This document shows, in pieces, positions 10,892 to 37,862 of a DNA stretch of 64,000 nt. Position numbers and translations under genes: made by a program. The notes beneath the pieces were generated by a model. It searched no databases, was not told where the DNA came from, and was given only the letters and a program-made list of their open reading frames with translations. The first letter of the stretch is position 1. Each line of letters starts with the position of its first letter. The stretch comes from Lytechinus pictus (lineage: Eukaryota > Echinodermata > Echinoidea > Temnopleuroida > Toxopneustidae): positions 24,972,994-25,036,993 of the forward strand of contig NC_087252.1 of NCBI RefSeq assembly GCF_037042905.1, given 5' to 3'.

Positions 10892-12034
10892 ACCCAAGGA
10901 ATTTGAATCAATAGAGAAAAATAAAAAAAATATGATGCTGAATATTTCATTAAAATCGGATGTAAAATAAGAAAGCTATGACAGTTTGAGGTTTCGCTTA
11001 TTTTTCACAAAATTATATGCACAATTTAGTCTTTCATTGTTTGAATTATACAATATTTCAATTTTTACAGATTTGACGATAAGGAACAACTTGACTGAAC
11101 GTACCAAAAATGTTAAAGGGGAATCCAGCCTTTGCCAGTAAATGTTGTGTTGGGAAGGAGAAAAATAAATTAAACAGAATGGTGAAAGTTTGAAAGAAAT
11201 CGGACAAGCAATAACAAAGTTATAGCTGCTTTAAAATTGAGATCACTAATACTATGTAGATTTCAAATTGGCAACTGGGTAAGTAAATTATGACAAGGGG
11301 CAAGGACAACTTTCCCATAGGCCATGTACTTTATTATCAGGGATTTGTGGTTTTTTCTTAAGTACCCATTCCCCTGGGGCAGTAATCTAAATATTACCCA
11401 GGTAGTATATTGTTTTATGTCCTCATGAAAGAAAAATATAATTTGAAATAAAACTTTTGGGAAAAATGACATTTTAGCCATAATATGTATTGGAGTACAT
11501 GGAAGAGTAGTCCTTGCCTTACATCACTATGACATCCCATGTGCGGCCAATTTGAAGTCTCCATGGGTATAGTGATTACCAATATTCACAACTTTTAAAA
11601 ATTCATAACTTTCTTGTTATTTGTCCAATATTGTTCAAACTTTCACCTATCAACTTGTCTGAGTTTTCTTTTTCTTATAAAAAAAAGTTTTTATTTGGGT
11701 GGGATTCCCCTTTAAACAATGGTATTCCACATGTTCAGTGAGAAATAAAACTTTGTTTCAAAGGACAATGGGGAGAAAATTATATAGAATATTTCATATG
11801 AAATGCGAAAAAAAATAGTGGGTGAGTGATGTCATCAGGTCCCTCATTTGCAGACCAACTTGTATGCGCATATAACTGTTTTTTTTTTAATAATTAAGCG
11901 AAACTATAGAATGTCATAACTTTTTTATTTCACATCTGATTTTGATGAAATTTTCAGCATTATGCATGCATGTTGGATTAATTTTTCTCTTTTTATTCAA
12001 ATGAACTTTTTGTTGGGATGGTCTTGTTCTTTAA
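10892..12034. mobile_element. Long-armed foldback MITE split by a nested MITE
   Basis: The left half keeps TCATTAAAATCGGATGTAAAAT and AAGAAAGCTATGACAG; the right half keeps GTCATAACTTTTTTATTTCA, GATTTTGATGAAATTTTCAG and ends TTGGGATGGTCTTGTTCTTTAA. This is the family of 4288-4896. A second element, 11113-11715, interrupts it near its centre. Confidence 0.75.
11113..11715. mobile_element. Nested MITE, TTAAAGGGGAATCC family
   Basis: Left end TTAAAGGGGAATCCAGCC; right end GGTGGGATTCCCCTTTAA. Inner words such as GAGATCACTAATACTATG match the element at 51881-52467 (GCGATCACTAATGCTATGG). The insertion point inside the host element may be a TTAA-like site. Confidence 0.8.
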
Positions 12035-12829
12035 ATGGAATATCAGGTATACAAATATGTTTCTAATAGAAGTGGGTATGAATTCATATGTCTGATGATA
12101 TATCCAACGCACAAGTAAAATCGCTTTCATTTTTTATGAAAATGAAAGTGGCATTTTGGGGGAATTTATATTACCTAATGTAAATATAAAAGCGGCTGCT
12201 CGTCAGTGACGTCACAAAATGAAAATTAAAAGGTATGACTCTCCGTTTTGCTTTGACAGAATCATCAAATCTTCATCTCTATGTTTCTTTATTTTTTAAA
12301 ACCGATTATTACCTTTAATAAATTAAAAACTGTTCCGCACCCGCGCATTGCTAATAAGCTTAATTTGTGCAGGCCTTGGAAATAAAGGATCCGGGTTTGT
12401 GTGTGTGTGTGTGGGGGGGGGGGGTCTCCTGATCTGAGAGAATTCACCCATGCAGTACGTGCACACACAAATTAAAAAGGGGAGGGGGTAATTTGTTTGA
12501 CTGGGTGAAACATTGGGTGGATTCAGACCCCACGGATCAGGTTAATCTTGGCCCCACTGCATCCCTGTTGAGATTGCGGTCATATAAATGTTACCTCGCA
12601 CTATCTCATTTTATTTTTTTTTCTCTTCAGTTTTTTTAGGGGGGCCGGGGGGGGGGGGGGGGCAGGTAACTGCTTTTAAGTTCTTGCCCCAGTACTGGCC
12701 AGATTGCCGTTTTACCTCATGTTATTTCATTAAAAAAAAGCCTTTTCTTTAGTTTATTTTTATTGATTTATTGATTGACTGATTTATTTATTGATTTATT
12801 TATTCATTTATTTATTTATTTATTTATTT

Positions 12830-12868
<39 letters not shown>

Positions 12869-13871
12869 TATTTATTTATTTATTTTATTCATTTATTTAT
12901 TTATTGTTATAATTTTTTTTTGGGTATAACTGTTGCTTCTTTTGGGGTTAGAACCCCGACTTGTTCAATTGTTATTTGGGGAATCATGGAACATGACCGT
13001 ATTACGTACCCCCCCCCCCCCCACAGGTTCCACGACTATATAGGGAGAACAGGTGAGGGACTGTATGCCAATATCAATCACACAATTTGGTTTTTGAAGG
13101 TCAACAATTTTCTCGCTTGCCTCACTTTCTCGGTAAATTTTGTTACACATGTCACATATTGGACCCCTCTTTTTGGCTCGTTATAACCCCCCCCCCCCTC
13201 GAAACTGCCCCTTGTCTTTGTCGAGTCTCTTCAAACCAGTCTTTGTCTTTTTTAAGGAGATTGGAACTCTGTCCGTTCCTTTTGATAACTTGAAAAGTGA
13301 AACGAAACAAAAGTGTAGGGAATCGGATGGTAGCTCCCCGCACGAGACACCCCCACCCCCCCCCCCCGAAGAGAGAGAGAGAGAGAGAGAGAAATCACGA
13401 TATTTAGGGGGGGGGTGTGGTCGAAATTTAGCTCAATAATGCATGCAGTTTGCATTGGATCATGTGATATTGCTGCTGCGTGAATAGTACTGCTGCAATC
13501 GTCTAAGACATTTTTTCTTGTAAGTAATTTTTCTTTTCCTAGCAGTTTTGGGGTATAAAGTTTTTACATTGTATGGTTGCCTAGCCTATTTTTGCATGTG
13601 GTTCTATAGATTTCTATTTGTTTTTCATTGCTATAGATGATGAATGTTGGTGTTAATTTCCGAATCCGAGGTCGAACTTTTCTTTTTCGAGAGGAGGCAA
13701 GCCCACCGGTGTCCCACAGGAGCACATTCTGATCTCTACTTTGTCAGTGCGTGCGATTTCTTTTACACGCGAATGAGTTGTGTGAATCACGTTTTTGTGA
13801 TGGATGTATCGTAATTGCACATGATCTGAATTTCAAGTTATTTCAATAGGAGTTGTAGATGTCGGGTGTGA
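12035..13871. other. Repeat-rich intergenic DNA
   Basis: It contains (GT)n followed by poly-G at 12398-12424, poly-G at 12644-12662, a (TTTA/TTGA)n block at 12765-12905, poly-C at 13009-13022 and 13186-13198, and (GA)n at 13368-13392. No supported gene. Confidence 0.6.
12765..12905. repeat. (TTTA)n / (TTGA)n microsatellite
   Basis: Tetranucleotide TTTA runs alternate with TTGA runs over about 140 bp. Confidence 0.9.
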
Positions 13872-14061
13872 GTGATTTATAGTCTGCTCTGTTGCTCTGC
13901 TCATTTCTTATTTAAAGACAGTGCAAGACAAATCCTGAGCCTTGCTCTTTTGTTTCTATATGTAAAATTTATCAAACCACTTTTTCTGCGTATCCACTGG
14001 ATCTCGCAGTTCTCCAGGACTGGAGGAAATCAACAGAAGAAGAAGAAGAAGAAGGTGAGAA
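13872..14061 (+). other. Possible 5' UTR exon of the V-ATPase A gene
   Basis: The coding exon at 15837 is preceded by a good splice acceptor, so an upstream non-coding exon must exist. A candidate ends in six GAA/GAAG units at 14038-14061 followed by GTGAGAAG, a reasonable donor. Nothing else fixes its start, so this is only a guess from the donor site and its position. Confidence 0.2.
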
Positions 14062-15204
14062 GTCAGCAGAATTAGCCTGGAGGCGTCTGGGGAGTAAAAT
14101 TATTTTTACTATACGTAGGCTTACTCAGACTTACTCCCCATGCCTGGGGCTGGGCCTGGCACGGCAAGGCATTGCCGGCATTGCCATTGGGCCACACGAA
14201 GGAGAGTTTTTGGAGAAAACAATGTTGCTCCAAAATACTTGATTTGTTTAACTTGCTTATCACACAATTTTGTAAATGGAAAAGAAGATCATTTTCCCCC
14301 ATTAGGCGCTCATAAAGGTTTTTTTACATGAAAAATAATACAAATAGTAAGAAAAATCATTGTAAGGAGATGAGCAGATACTCACCGATGATCTTGTCGC
14401 CATATTTCCTTCTTTGTTCGTAGCCTAGTTACAAGACCCGTATAAGAGAGGGCGACAATATCATGAGCAGTGCCAATTTAAAAAATAAAAAAAACTTCTA
14501 TCGGCTGATGAATATCGTGAATTGTAAAATACTTGCATTAGCTCATAAATATTTATTGGCTAATGCAAGTAATACAATTCACGATTATCATCGGCCGATT
14601 GAATTCAAGGAGAGATTGAATGCATACAAGCTTCGGACTGACTCGGCTTCAACTTCAAACCAAATAAACAATGAGTCGTCCGACTAAAATAGGCGACTTT
14701 TGTCGTCGCGATTGGCGACCAGAACAAATTGAACAAGAGTGAAGAAAAAGAAATGCCGAGGCCAGCGCCAGTAAATCAAGTTCAACCAGGACAGAAAAAA
14801 ATAATTAAGAGCAAAAGAATTTTTGAAAAAAAATCGGGCAAGCAGTTTTTTCTATCGGTCAAGCAAATTTTTTATCACTTGCCCAACAGGGCAAGTGATA
14901 AAGTGGTTTTTGTCTTCTATATTTTTGTCTTGTTGTCATGTTCATCTTTTCATACAAATTTAAAAAAAAATCTTTTTAAATCCAGAGCAACTACAGGGGC
15001 CACGGAACAGTTTTGAAAGTGTGTGTGTGTGGAGGGGGGGCTGACCATGCAAAAAACCACAATCAGATGGTAATTTGTATGTTATTGTACATGGTTTGGG
15101 AAAAAAGTGCGGGGGGGGGGGGGGCTGAAGCCCCTCCAGCCCCCTGGATCCGGGCCTCTGAACTAGTACTGATTTTCAGTATAAAGTACTGGTACTGAAA
15201 AATG
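14062..15204. other. Non-coding sequence with small inverted repeats
   Basis: It holds a 42-bp imperfect hairpin (14501-14598), a 15-bp hairpin ATCACTTGCCC/GGGCAAGTGAT near 14874-14900, an inverted pair ATGATCTTGTCGCC/GGCGACAATATCAT (14388-14401, 14451-14464) and a poly-G run near 15112-15124. No exon with confident identity. Confidence 0.45.
14501..14598. repeat. Imperfect hairpin, about 42-bp arms
   Basis: Left arm begins TCGGCTGATGAATATCGTGA and ends ACTTGCATTAGC; right arm begins GCTAATGCAAGT and ends CGATTATCATCGGCCGA. Only a few mismatches, with a loop of about 16-18 nt. It could be a small MITE or an RNA hairpin. Confidence 0.7.
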
Positions 15205-15763
15205 AGAGGAATACTTTCATGCAAAATTACTAATTTCCTGTGAAAATTTCATCAAAATCGGATAACAAATAACGAAGTTATTGAATTTAAAGTTTATCAA
15301 TATTTTATGAACACAGTTATATGCACATCATCATGAATATTCATTAGGTGGGCTGATAATGTCACATTCCCACTTTCCTTTTTCTTATGTTATTACATGG
15401 AATAATAAATGTTTCATTTTTTCATACATGTGTAAATGATGTGTATCCATTATGATGGAAAAAGTTGCGGCAATAAATAACTAATTAATCAGTTGTCCAT
15501 CCATATGTTTTATTTCTTGGTAGACAAGTTTTGAATAAACCTAATTCATATAATATGATACAAAAGAACAAGTGGGGATATGACATCAGCCCAGCTAATG
15601 AATATATTCTAGTATGCCTAGAACTGTTTCACCAGAATAATACAAATCTTTAAAATTCAATAACTCTGTTATTTGTTATCGATTTCGATCAAATTTTCAG
15701 CATTTTGCTTTGTGAATTTTACTTAATTTATAGAGATATTAAATATCTCCAACCTGGACCATC
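15205..15763. mobile_element. Foldback MITE, GATGGTCCNGG family, next to V-ATPase first coding exon
   Basis: Left arm words AATTTCATCAAAATCGGATA and CATGAATATTCATTAGGTGG are mirrored on the right by TCGATCAAATTTTCAGC and CCAGCTAATGAATATATTC. The right end is CTGGACCATC. The other copy, 45396-45655, keeps the left half (GGATGGTCCGGGCTGAAAAT). Its right end stops about 40 bp before the acceptor of the V-ATPase start exon. Confidence 0.7.
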
Positions 15764-15836
15764 ACTATAAGGATCTCTTAATTTTTTTTTTTATACATTT
15801 CCAGAACTGAAGTTGAAGGAGTGATATCATTCCAAC

Positions 15837-31615
<15,779 letters not shown>

Positions 31616-33041
31616 TCCATATAGCCAATATATAAATAGCCATAGTTATAATCCTATATAATCAATGTCCAGTCCCATGCATAGCATTTGATGTCGGTGG
31701 TGGAATGTCTCGAGTACACACTTAACCATGCCAATTTGTTTTTTTTTATCTGTTGTCTATTTTGGATGGAACTCTGTTTCATATCGTGCAATGGGCCCTT
31801 TTTGGAAAACCGAGGCCATTTTTCAGAGAAACAGAAACTTGATTATGAATTGAGCAGTATTTTGTAATTTTTGTGTTGTGTTTATTCTAGAGATAATATG
31901 ATGCAAAGCGACTTTGTGCTTTCTATTTCAGATCGGCCAAAGATTTTTCAGTGTCAAATTAAAGATTTTCATCATTTCAACAACAAAGTTGTGTATTGCT
32001 CATCAGCATAAATCTATTTTTAAACTGCTGATGTGGTAGTCAACTAATGACAATATAGAATTCATGCTTTTCTTGTTAATCCCTTTAAAATCTTTATTTT
32101 AAAGAGAGAAAAAAATCAGTTTACTTTTGAAATTTGAGAGGGAGTTTGTGACATCAGCAATTCATGTGGTTGGATATACAGTGCATCCCAGAAAGAAAAA
32201 ATGAAACCATAAATTCCTGGCATATTTTTTCCAACATTGCACAGTAAAAGAATTGAAATAATTAATTTGATAAGTGATTCATTCCTTTTTGTTGACAAAT
32301 TGGCAACATTAGGCAACAGGTATATATTTAAATTATCTTATCGTGTGGTTTCAAGTCAAAACAGTGAAATCACTTTTACGAAATAAGTGTCAAATCTAAA
32401 GATTAGGATTTGAATATCAGAAAAAAAGGAGTCCTTTTTTTTGTCTGGGATACACTGTATTGTTAAGAACTGAGCAAGAGTGAGTCTAAACAAAAGATAA
32501 ACCAATTACATAAACTTGTAATTGAAAAATAATCAATTTGAAGAAACAGATATGTCTTTTTATCTAATCGCATGAATCTATCTAGTCTTGCTATTTACTT
32601 TATGACTCTAAAAGATATTTTTTTTAAATCACTCCTTCGACTGAAATGTATCCTACTCTTTTGCTATAGTTGCACTCGCGAAACCGACTCCAGACCGACA
32701 AAAAGAATATTATGTTATTATCAATGGCCGACCATCAATCAGTTTGGAGTCTGTTTTGTACATGTGCCTGTAGCATTATATATTATGTAATGCATACAAA
32801 CTGTGGTTCGGTATTTGACATCTTTATTATGTGAAACGTTATTTTCTGTACTTGTTTTTTCGTTTTTTTCCATTTCATGTTGTGTTCAGACATTCCAGAA
32901 TAATGATGAATGATTGAAATCAGTACTGTATCATTGTAAAAAAAAATAATAATCACTTGTTGGAATGCTCCCCAGGAAGTGGAGAGAGTGCATCCATCGT
33001 GCTTGGGCAAGCCAGGATGCCATTCCCGGGGTTATAATAAA
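31616..33041 (+). other. Probable 3' UTR of ATP6V1A
   Basis: Unique AT-rich sequence follows the stop codon without repeats for over 1 kb. Candidate polyadenylation signals are ATTAAA at 31958 and AATAAA at 33036. Which is used cannot be told from the sequence. A further AATAAA at 37302, followed by a GT-rich stretch, could mark a much longer UTR. Confidence 0.5.
31958..31963 (+). terminator. Candidate polyadenylation signal ATTAAA
   Basis: It lies 343 nt after the ATP6V1A stop codon in unique sequence, followed by a T-rich stretch. Confidence 0.35.
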
Positions 33042-33815
33042 GCTGTAAAGCTCTTAATAGCGATGATGGTTGTACCAAAAAAGCGCATACACGTAAAAGG
33101 GTAATATTATGATTATTGATAGGGATTGATCTGTGTGTGGTATGACCACACCGTGTAGTACCAAGTTGTAGATGTCTATTACATTTACATTTGATACATG
33201 TACATGTATGTAATGCAAATGTAACGTACATCTCTATAATGTATGTAGTGTACATGTACACAAATTACATATATAGGTTAGATTAGATGTAGAAGTGGTC
33301 ATCAAATGTCCTTTTACAATGATAATGTTCTTTTGATCACCACGGTTACCATAATTAATTGAGGTGTATGGCTTAGGAACCATATGAATCTGCTAGTTGA
33401 ATTGTCCCACGACAGCCATGGGTTGCTGACATGAAAGGAACAATTAATCCCTGGTATTTTCCAGCACCGTCTTAAAAGTTTGCTGTCAGCAAGAATTTCA
33501 ATGCAGCTCATTTAAAAATGAAGAGAAGAGCTCCGCGATTTGAAACCTCAGTGAATGATATTCTTCATTATTATACTTGGTGGTGTAATTAGCAGTTATC
33601 ACTCATTTCATCAGAATTTGATTAATAGCGCTCTACAATAATGCAGTATAGCTTGTTATCCCCTCGTCCTTTTCAACGTTTGTAACACATTCCAATGGGA
33701 CAATAGAATGGCCTGTTTTCTTTCTGATATTGGTTGTTGATTAGACTTAAAGAAAAAAACAAGACAAAGAAATAAGATATTACTGTTTCTTCAGGAGCTG
33801 TCATTCCGCATACCA

Positions 33816-33944
33816 GGGTCCCGTAACAAAGGTTAGGGATCAATCGTAAACTTCATTTTTGCGATTAATCGTACATTGCAGTCCATGCAATCAGTTGTTA
33901 AACAATGTTCTACGATCATTGCTAGGCTTCTTGTTACGGGGTCC
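33816..33944. mobile_element. MITE, GGGTCCCGTAAC family
   Basis: Left end AGGGTCCCGTAACAAAGGTT; right end TCTTGTTACGGGGTCCTT. The interior GTACATTGCAGTCCATGCAA and ATGTTCTACGATCATTGCTA match the partial copy at 791-905. About 129 bp. Confidence 0.75.
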
Positions 33945-33952
33945 TTGACACT

Positions 33953-34165
33953 TTGGAGGCAAGATAGCTCAGTCGGTAGAGCGGGGGACTCGTATTCCGG
34001 TGACCCGGGTTCGATTCCCACTTGATGCGCTGGTGCCCTTTGGTAAGGCATTAATCCTCAGAACCAGGTCCTTCGGAGAGGACCTTAAGCCGTCGGTCCT
34101 CTGGTTGCTTGCCTACAAGCATTCATGCTTTCTTAGCAATCAGGTAAAAAAATCACCACCAATAC
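33953..34165 (+). mobile_element. tRNA-derived SINE, family C, forward copy
   Basis: Head GCAAGATAGCTCAGTCGGTA, B-box GGGTTCGATTCCCACTTGA, body GTGCCCTTTGGTAAGGCATT, the CCTTCGGAGAGG hairpin and tail CAAGCATTCATGCTTTCTTA. A Pol III-type SINE, not a functional tRNA gene. Confidence 0.87.
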
Positions 34166-34367
34166 CAACTTCAGCTAGCGTATGCCGATGTACTGTACTT
34201 GTGGCCAGTCGTTTTGTCCTATGATCCCATCTTGTGATATGAATGAAGCCTTCGATTCTTGATGTATTCTTTATATTTCATTTTGAGATCACTGCAAATA
34301 TCAGAAATGTTATTTCCTTGTATGAAGAATCATTTGAGTAGTTAACAGAAGGCAATTCCTTGTATCA

Positions 34368-34641
34368 GGGCCCCGTCTTACAAAGAGTTAAGATTGATCC
34401 AATCAATCGTAACTCTATGGAAATCCATCCGTATCATAATTTTTTCTACAGGAAATTTGCAAAATGTTCTCTGTAAACAAAGGAGAACACACCGAACTGT
34501 CAAGAAATCAATGAATTTATGGATATACATTCATATCTATCTAGAATGTTTTTAACAAACATGCTTTTTATATGTTGACTTTGCTGGCTTTCCATAGATG
34601 CGATTGATCGGATCAATCGCAACTCTTTGTAAGACGTCCCC
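34368..34641. mobile_element. MITE, GGGCCC-CTTACAAAGAGTT family, copy 5
   Basis: Left end GGGCCCCGTCTTACAAAGAG; right end CGCAACTCTTTGTAAGACG followed by TCCCC. Both terminal arms carry ATTGATC(C/G)(G/A)ATCAATCG motifs. Confidence 0.85.
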
Positions 34642-35200
34642 AGGAAATGGGAAGAAGGAAACGTAAGTCAGCATACGCTAGCTAAAACGTTCAGGTACCA
34701 ACAGCCTCTTTAAATAATCACAAATGAACTTTCCCCTCTCCATACACTATCCATCCCTTATATTCTGTATGAAAACAGTTGTACATCTAGCATTTACTGT
34801 AGGTAGGAGGCAACTCTGTTTATCAAATAACATGCAACTATTGGACTATTGACCTATGTCACGTTTTAGATGAAAATTGTATTTTTCTCAATTCATTACT
34901 TAAATATACTTGTATACACAACAAAATAGGTTCAGATTGTAAACTATTGGCCCTAGTACATTGGTGCTCAAGATCTTGTTAAGTGTAGTGATTGTTTTAG
35001 ATGTTTAAATCCTTTATTTTAGAAACTATGGAACAAAGGCCGAGTTATGTTTCTCGAGGAGGGTAAAAAGAAATATTTAGCAATACTGAATGTTGGTTGT
35101 ACTGTATGTGTGGAACCTAAGTGGATATTTATGGATATTTCCATTTTTGTTGTTTTTTCTCTGATTCTTCTAAAGGCTATAACTGATTTAATTTTCACCT

Positions 35201-35360
35201 GGTGGGCGTTTCATAAAGCTGCTCATAAAGTTATGCAAGACTTAACGACTGAAACATGTTCTTAGGTGCTAAGTCAACTACACAGGTGTATGTCATATAG
35301 CACAAGAAACGGTCACCAGTCGTGCGTATAACTTACAAACGGCTTTATGAAACGCCCACC
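35201..35360. mobile_element. Palindromic MITE, GGTGGGCGTTTCATAAAG family
   Basis: Left end GGTGGGCGTTTCATAAAGC and right end GCTTTATGAAACGCCCACC are perfect inverted repeats of 19 bp; weaker pairing continues inside (AAGTTATGCA facing GTATAACTT). 160 bp. Confidence 0.85.
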
Positions 35361-35988
35361 CGACGCGACTATTTACTCCTATGCCGTGGCCTAATATTGA
35401 TAATCCACTGCAATAACATTATTTCATCTTGAATCTGTTTTTTTTTTATTTGACGACACAAACTTAAATCTTAATTCCACTCTTTTTAACAAGATGTATC
35501 CACAGTTTAACATTGGCACAGGAATATGCTAAAAAATATTATCTGACCCTCAGATGAACATTGCAATACATATTTAAAGCTAAAATTAGACCTTGAAATC
35601 CCTGAAATGTCTGTTCCCATCCAAAATAAGGTTACGCTTACAGTGTCGAATTCATGGACCCAGGTCATACACAATGCAGTATTTGACTTCCCTACATTGT
35701 ACAACAAGTAATCAATTATACAATACATGTAGCTAATTAGAAATTTGTCCCACACACTGACATTACATTGTGTAATTAGCCTCTCTTGTGTAATGACACA
35801 TGCGTCTTAATGAGTCGACACTTGAGAGAGTGCAATCAGCCTAAATTGCATTTGCATATGCGACAACACTCAAGCAATTTGGATATTACAAGGAGAATGC
35901 CATAAGGAGATCTAGGCTCATTCATGATAATTGCACAATGGAAGTCTTATACAATACTACAGTATATGTATATACAGCACTGTTATAT

Positions 35989-36153
35989 TAGTCTGCTGTG
36001 CAAACCTTCACTCGAGTTAAGGGTCTGAATGTGCAGCCTACTCATGCCTTGTGTACTGTAGGCCCTGAAACAGCAAGTTTTGTATGTGCTAGTCTTTGCG
36101 TGGAGACACACTTGTTGATCAAAGTTTCAATAGGGGTCTGCGCCTGCAGACTA
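35989..36153. mobile_element. Foldback element, TAGTCTGC family, copy 2
   Basis: Left end TAGTCTGCTGTGCAAACC, then TTCACTCGAGTTAAGGG; right end GGTCTGCGCCTGCAGACTA. Same word order as 27255-27423. Confidence 0.8.
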
Positions 36154-36183
36154 CTGCTTTATTGCTGCATTATTTTGCAGATC

Positions 36184-36445
36184 TGGGGCTCGTTTCATAA
36201 AGAGTTACAACTGTTGTAACTTTGCCATTATGGCGACTACCATGGTAACCTTGATTGTGATCAATAATAGTGACCATAATAGCAAAGTTACAATCACTGG
36301 CGTAAAATCAAGCTGTGAACCTATTGTTCGGGAGGGGGGGGTGAACTATTGTTTCACCCCCCCCCCCCCCCCCACTTGAATAGTATGACATCAATGATTT
36401 ATGCTCATGGTTACAATAATTATAACTCTTACTGAAATGGGCCCA
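36184..36445. mobile_element. Palindromic MITE, GGGCCCNTTTCATAAAGAGTT family, with G/C-run insert
   Basis: Left end TGGGGCTCGTTTCATAAAGA, then GTTACAACTGTTGTAACTTT; right end AACTCTTACTGAAATGGGCC. Between the arms is an extra segment at about 36295-36400, containing G8 facing C17 around TGAACTATTGTTTCA. Confidence 0.75.
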
Positions 36446-36668
36446 AGGATTTATTAGATGAAAAGTACAAAGACCAAGGCTCTCTGACTCTTAATTGCCC
36501 ATTATGATAATTATGCAAATCACATGCAAATCTCCTCACTGATATGGCTTCATTAAATCTCTCAACTAATGGGATGGGGTTCTGTCAATAGAGCCTTCTA
36601 TTTATGTTTTGTTTATGCCTGTTGACTACTGTATTTAGTCATTCGAAGCCTTTTTACATGGATCATAT

Positions 36669-36809
36669 GGGGCCCATTTCATAAAAGATGTTACAGTGAC
36701 AAATTGACAACAGTTTAAGGCTACTGAAATCATTTAATTTGATTGGTTGAACTTGTTATGTAATAGTGGCATTTGTTACCATTACAAGTCCTTATGAAAT
36801 CCGACCCTG
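36669..36809. mobile_element. Palindromic MITE, GGGCCCNTTTCATAAA family, diverged copy
   Basis: Left end GGGGCCCATTTCATAAAAG; right end CTTATGAAATCCGACCC. The centre keeps weak symmetry. Confidence 0.65.
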
Positions 36810-37301
36810 GTTAAGGTAGTAGGCAACAGGTTAAATAAATTGATCATAAAATATTACCCATGGAGGGAGCCATGTCTACAAAATTTTCAACCAAAATATC
36901 AAGATGCAAAGCTCCCTACATAGAAAATCTTTTCTAGCCTTTGTTTTTTTCTCAGTATATTTCAGTATGGATGAGAAATAATTATCAAATACCCTTCTTT
37001 TGCTTCCCTTTATGTAATTCATGAATATTACAATTGTTTCTATTCTTTTTCAGTTTAATTTAATATTAGTGACATTTTTTTTTTGGTTATGTACGAGCTT
37101 GAAACATTGTGATCCTTAGTTTTAATGTTGTATGAAAACATCTTTTCTTCTTGAGAACATCTTCCTTTCTATGTGTTATAATTATATTCAATGTTTTATT
37201 ATATCTTGTAATATCCCTTGGGTATGGATGTGATGAATATTGTCAGCATTTTGAGATGTAAAATTGTAGGGAAATGGAATATATAATAGAAGATGTATAT
37301 A

Positions 37302-37307
37302 AATAAA
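37302..37307 (+). terminator. Candidate polyadenylation signal AATAAA with GT-rich downstream element
   Basis: AATAAATAG is followed after about 20 nt by TGTGTATTGGTCTGTATTG, a textbook downstream element. If real, it would belong to a long 3' UTR of a plus-strand gene, perhaps ATP6V1A. Confidence 0.3.
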
Positions 37308-37475
37308 TAGTGAAACATGTAATAACAAATGTGTATTGGTCTGTATTGCAATGTATTGTTTGTTGGAATCCGCTCATTTCCAAATGCAGTAGTTAGGGTG
37401 ATGTTTGGGTTTAAGTACTCGTGTGGTCCACAAGCAGTTGGTCTGCTTTTCAGATCCAGTATTACATGTGGTAAA

Positions 37476-37862
37476 CTGCCAATTCGTCTATTGCCAACTC
37501 GTCCAATCATCGCATGGTCTAACTTAATTTAGTCTAATGCCATTCTGTCCATCCACATTTTGTCTAACAGCCATTTGGTCCAATAATCACTTTTCTATTC
37601 ACCAGTTTGCCTCGTAACCAGTTGGTCTAATTACCCATTTTCTTTTCATTTTGTCCAATTAACACTTAGTCCAATTAGACCAAATGGTATATGGACTACA
37701 TAAAATGGCTATTGGACCAACTGTTAATTAGACAAAATGGTGATTGGATGAAATGGCAATTAGACAATGCGGACAGTGGACAAACTGAGGTTAGACCAAA
37801 TGATAGCTAGTAGAATAGTTAGTAATTGGATGAATTGGCATTAGACCAATTGGAAATAAACC
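37476..37862. repeat. Inverted array of 15-20 bp GGTCTAAT words, copy 1
   Basis: The left half repeats words such as CCATTTGGTCCAATAATCAC and CCAGTTGGTCTAATTACCC; the right half repeats their complement, TTAGACCAAATG and GGACCAACTGTTAATTAGAC. The switch is near 37673-37690. The two halves are a head-to-head array of one short motif. Confidence 0.8.

Larger units (their letters stand above)
33042..35200. other. Intergenic DNA between ATP6V1A and the G-gamma gene, left part
   Basis: No exon chain. It contains TACATGTACATG-rich sequence near 33190-33260, a GGGTCCCGTAAC MITE, a family C SINE and a GGGCCC MITE, annotated separately. Confidence 0.55.
35361..37475. other. Intergenic DNA, middle part
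   Basis: It contains a TAGTCTGC element and two GGGCCC-TTTCATAAA MITEs. The unique AT-rich part, 36850-37310, ends with AATAAATAG at 37302 and a GT-rich stretch and has the look of a 3' UTR end. Confidence 0.5.

Noticed and set aside
14386-14426. A 41-bp exon-like segment on the minus strand with acceptor AACTAG and donor GTGAGT, reading YEQRRKYGDKIIG
   Set aside because: The splice sites look good, but it lies between the arms of an inverted repeat (14388-14401 and 14451-14464) and no neighbouring exon with a matching phase was found. Kept only as a curiosity.
33957-34028. tRNA gene
   Set aside because: Same reason: the tRNA-like head is followed by a SINE body found again in reverse at 28955-29190.
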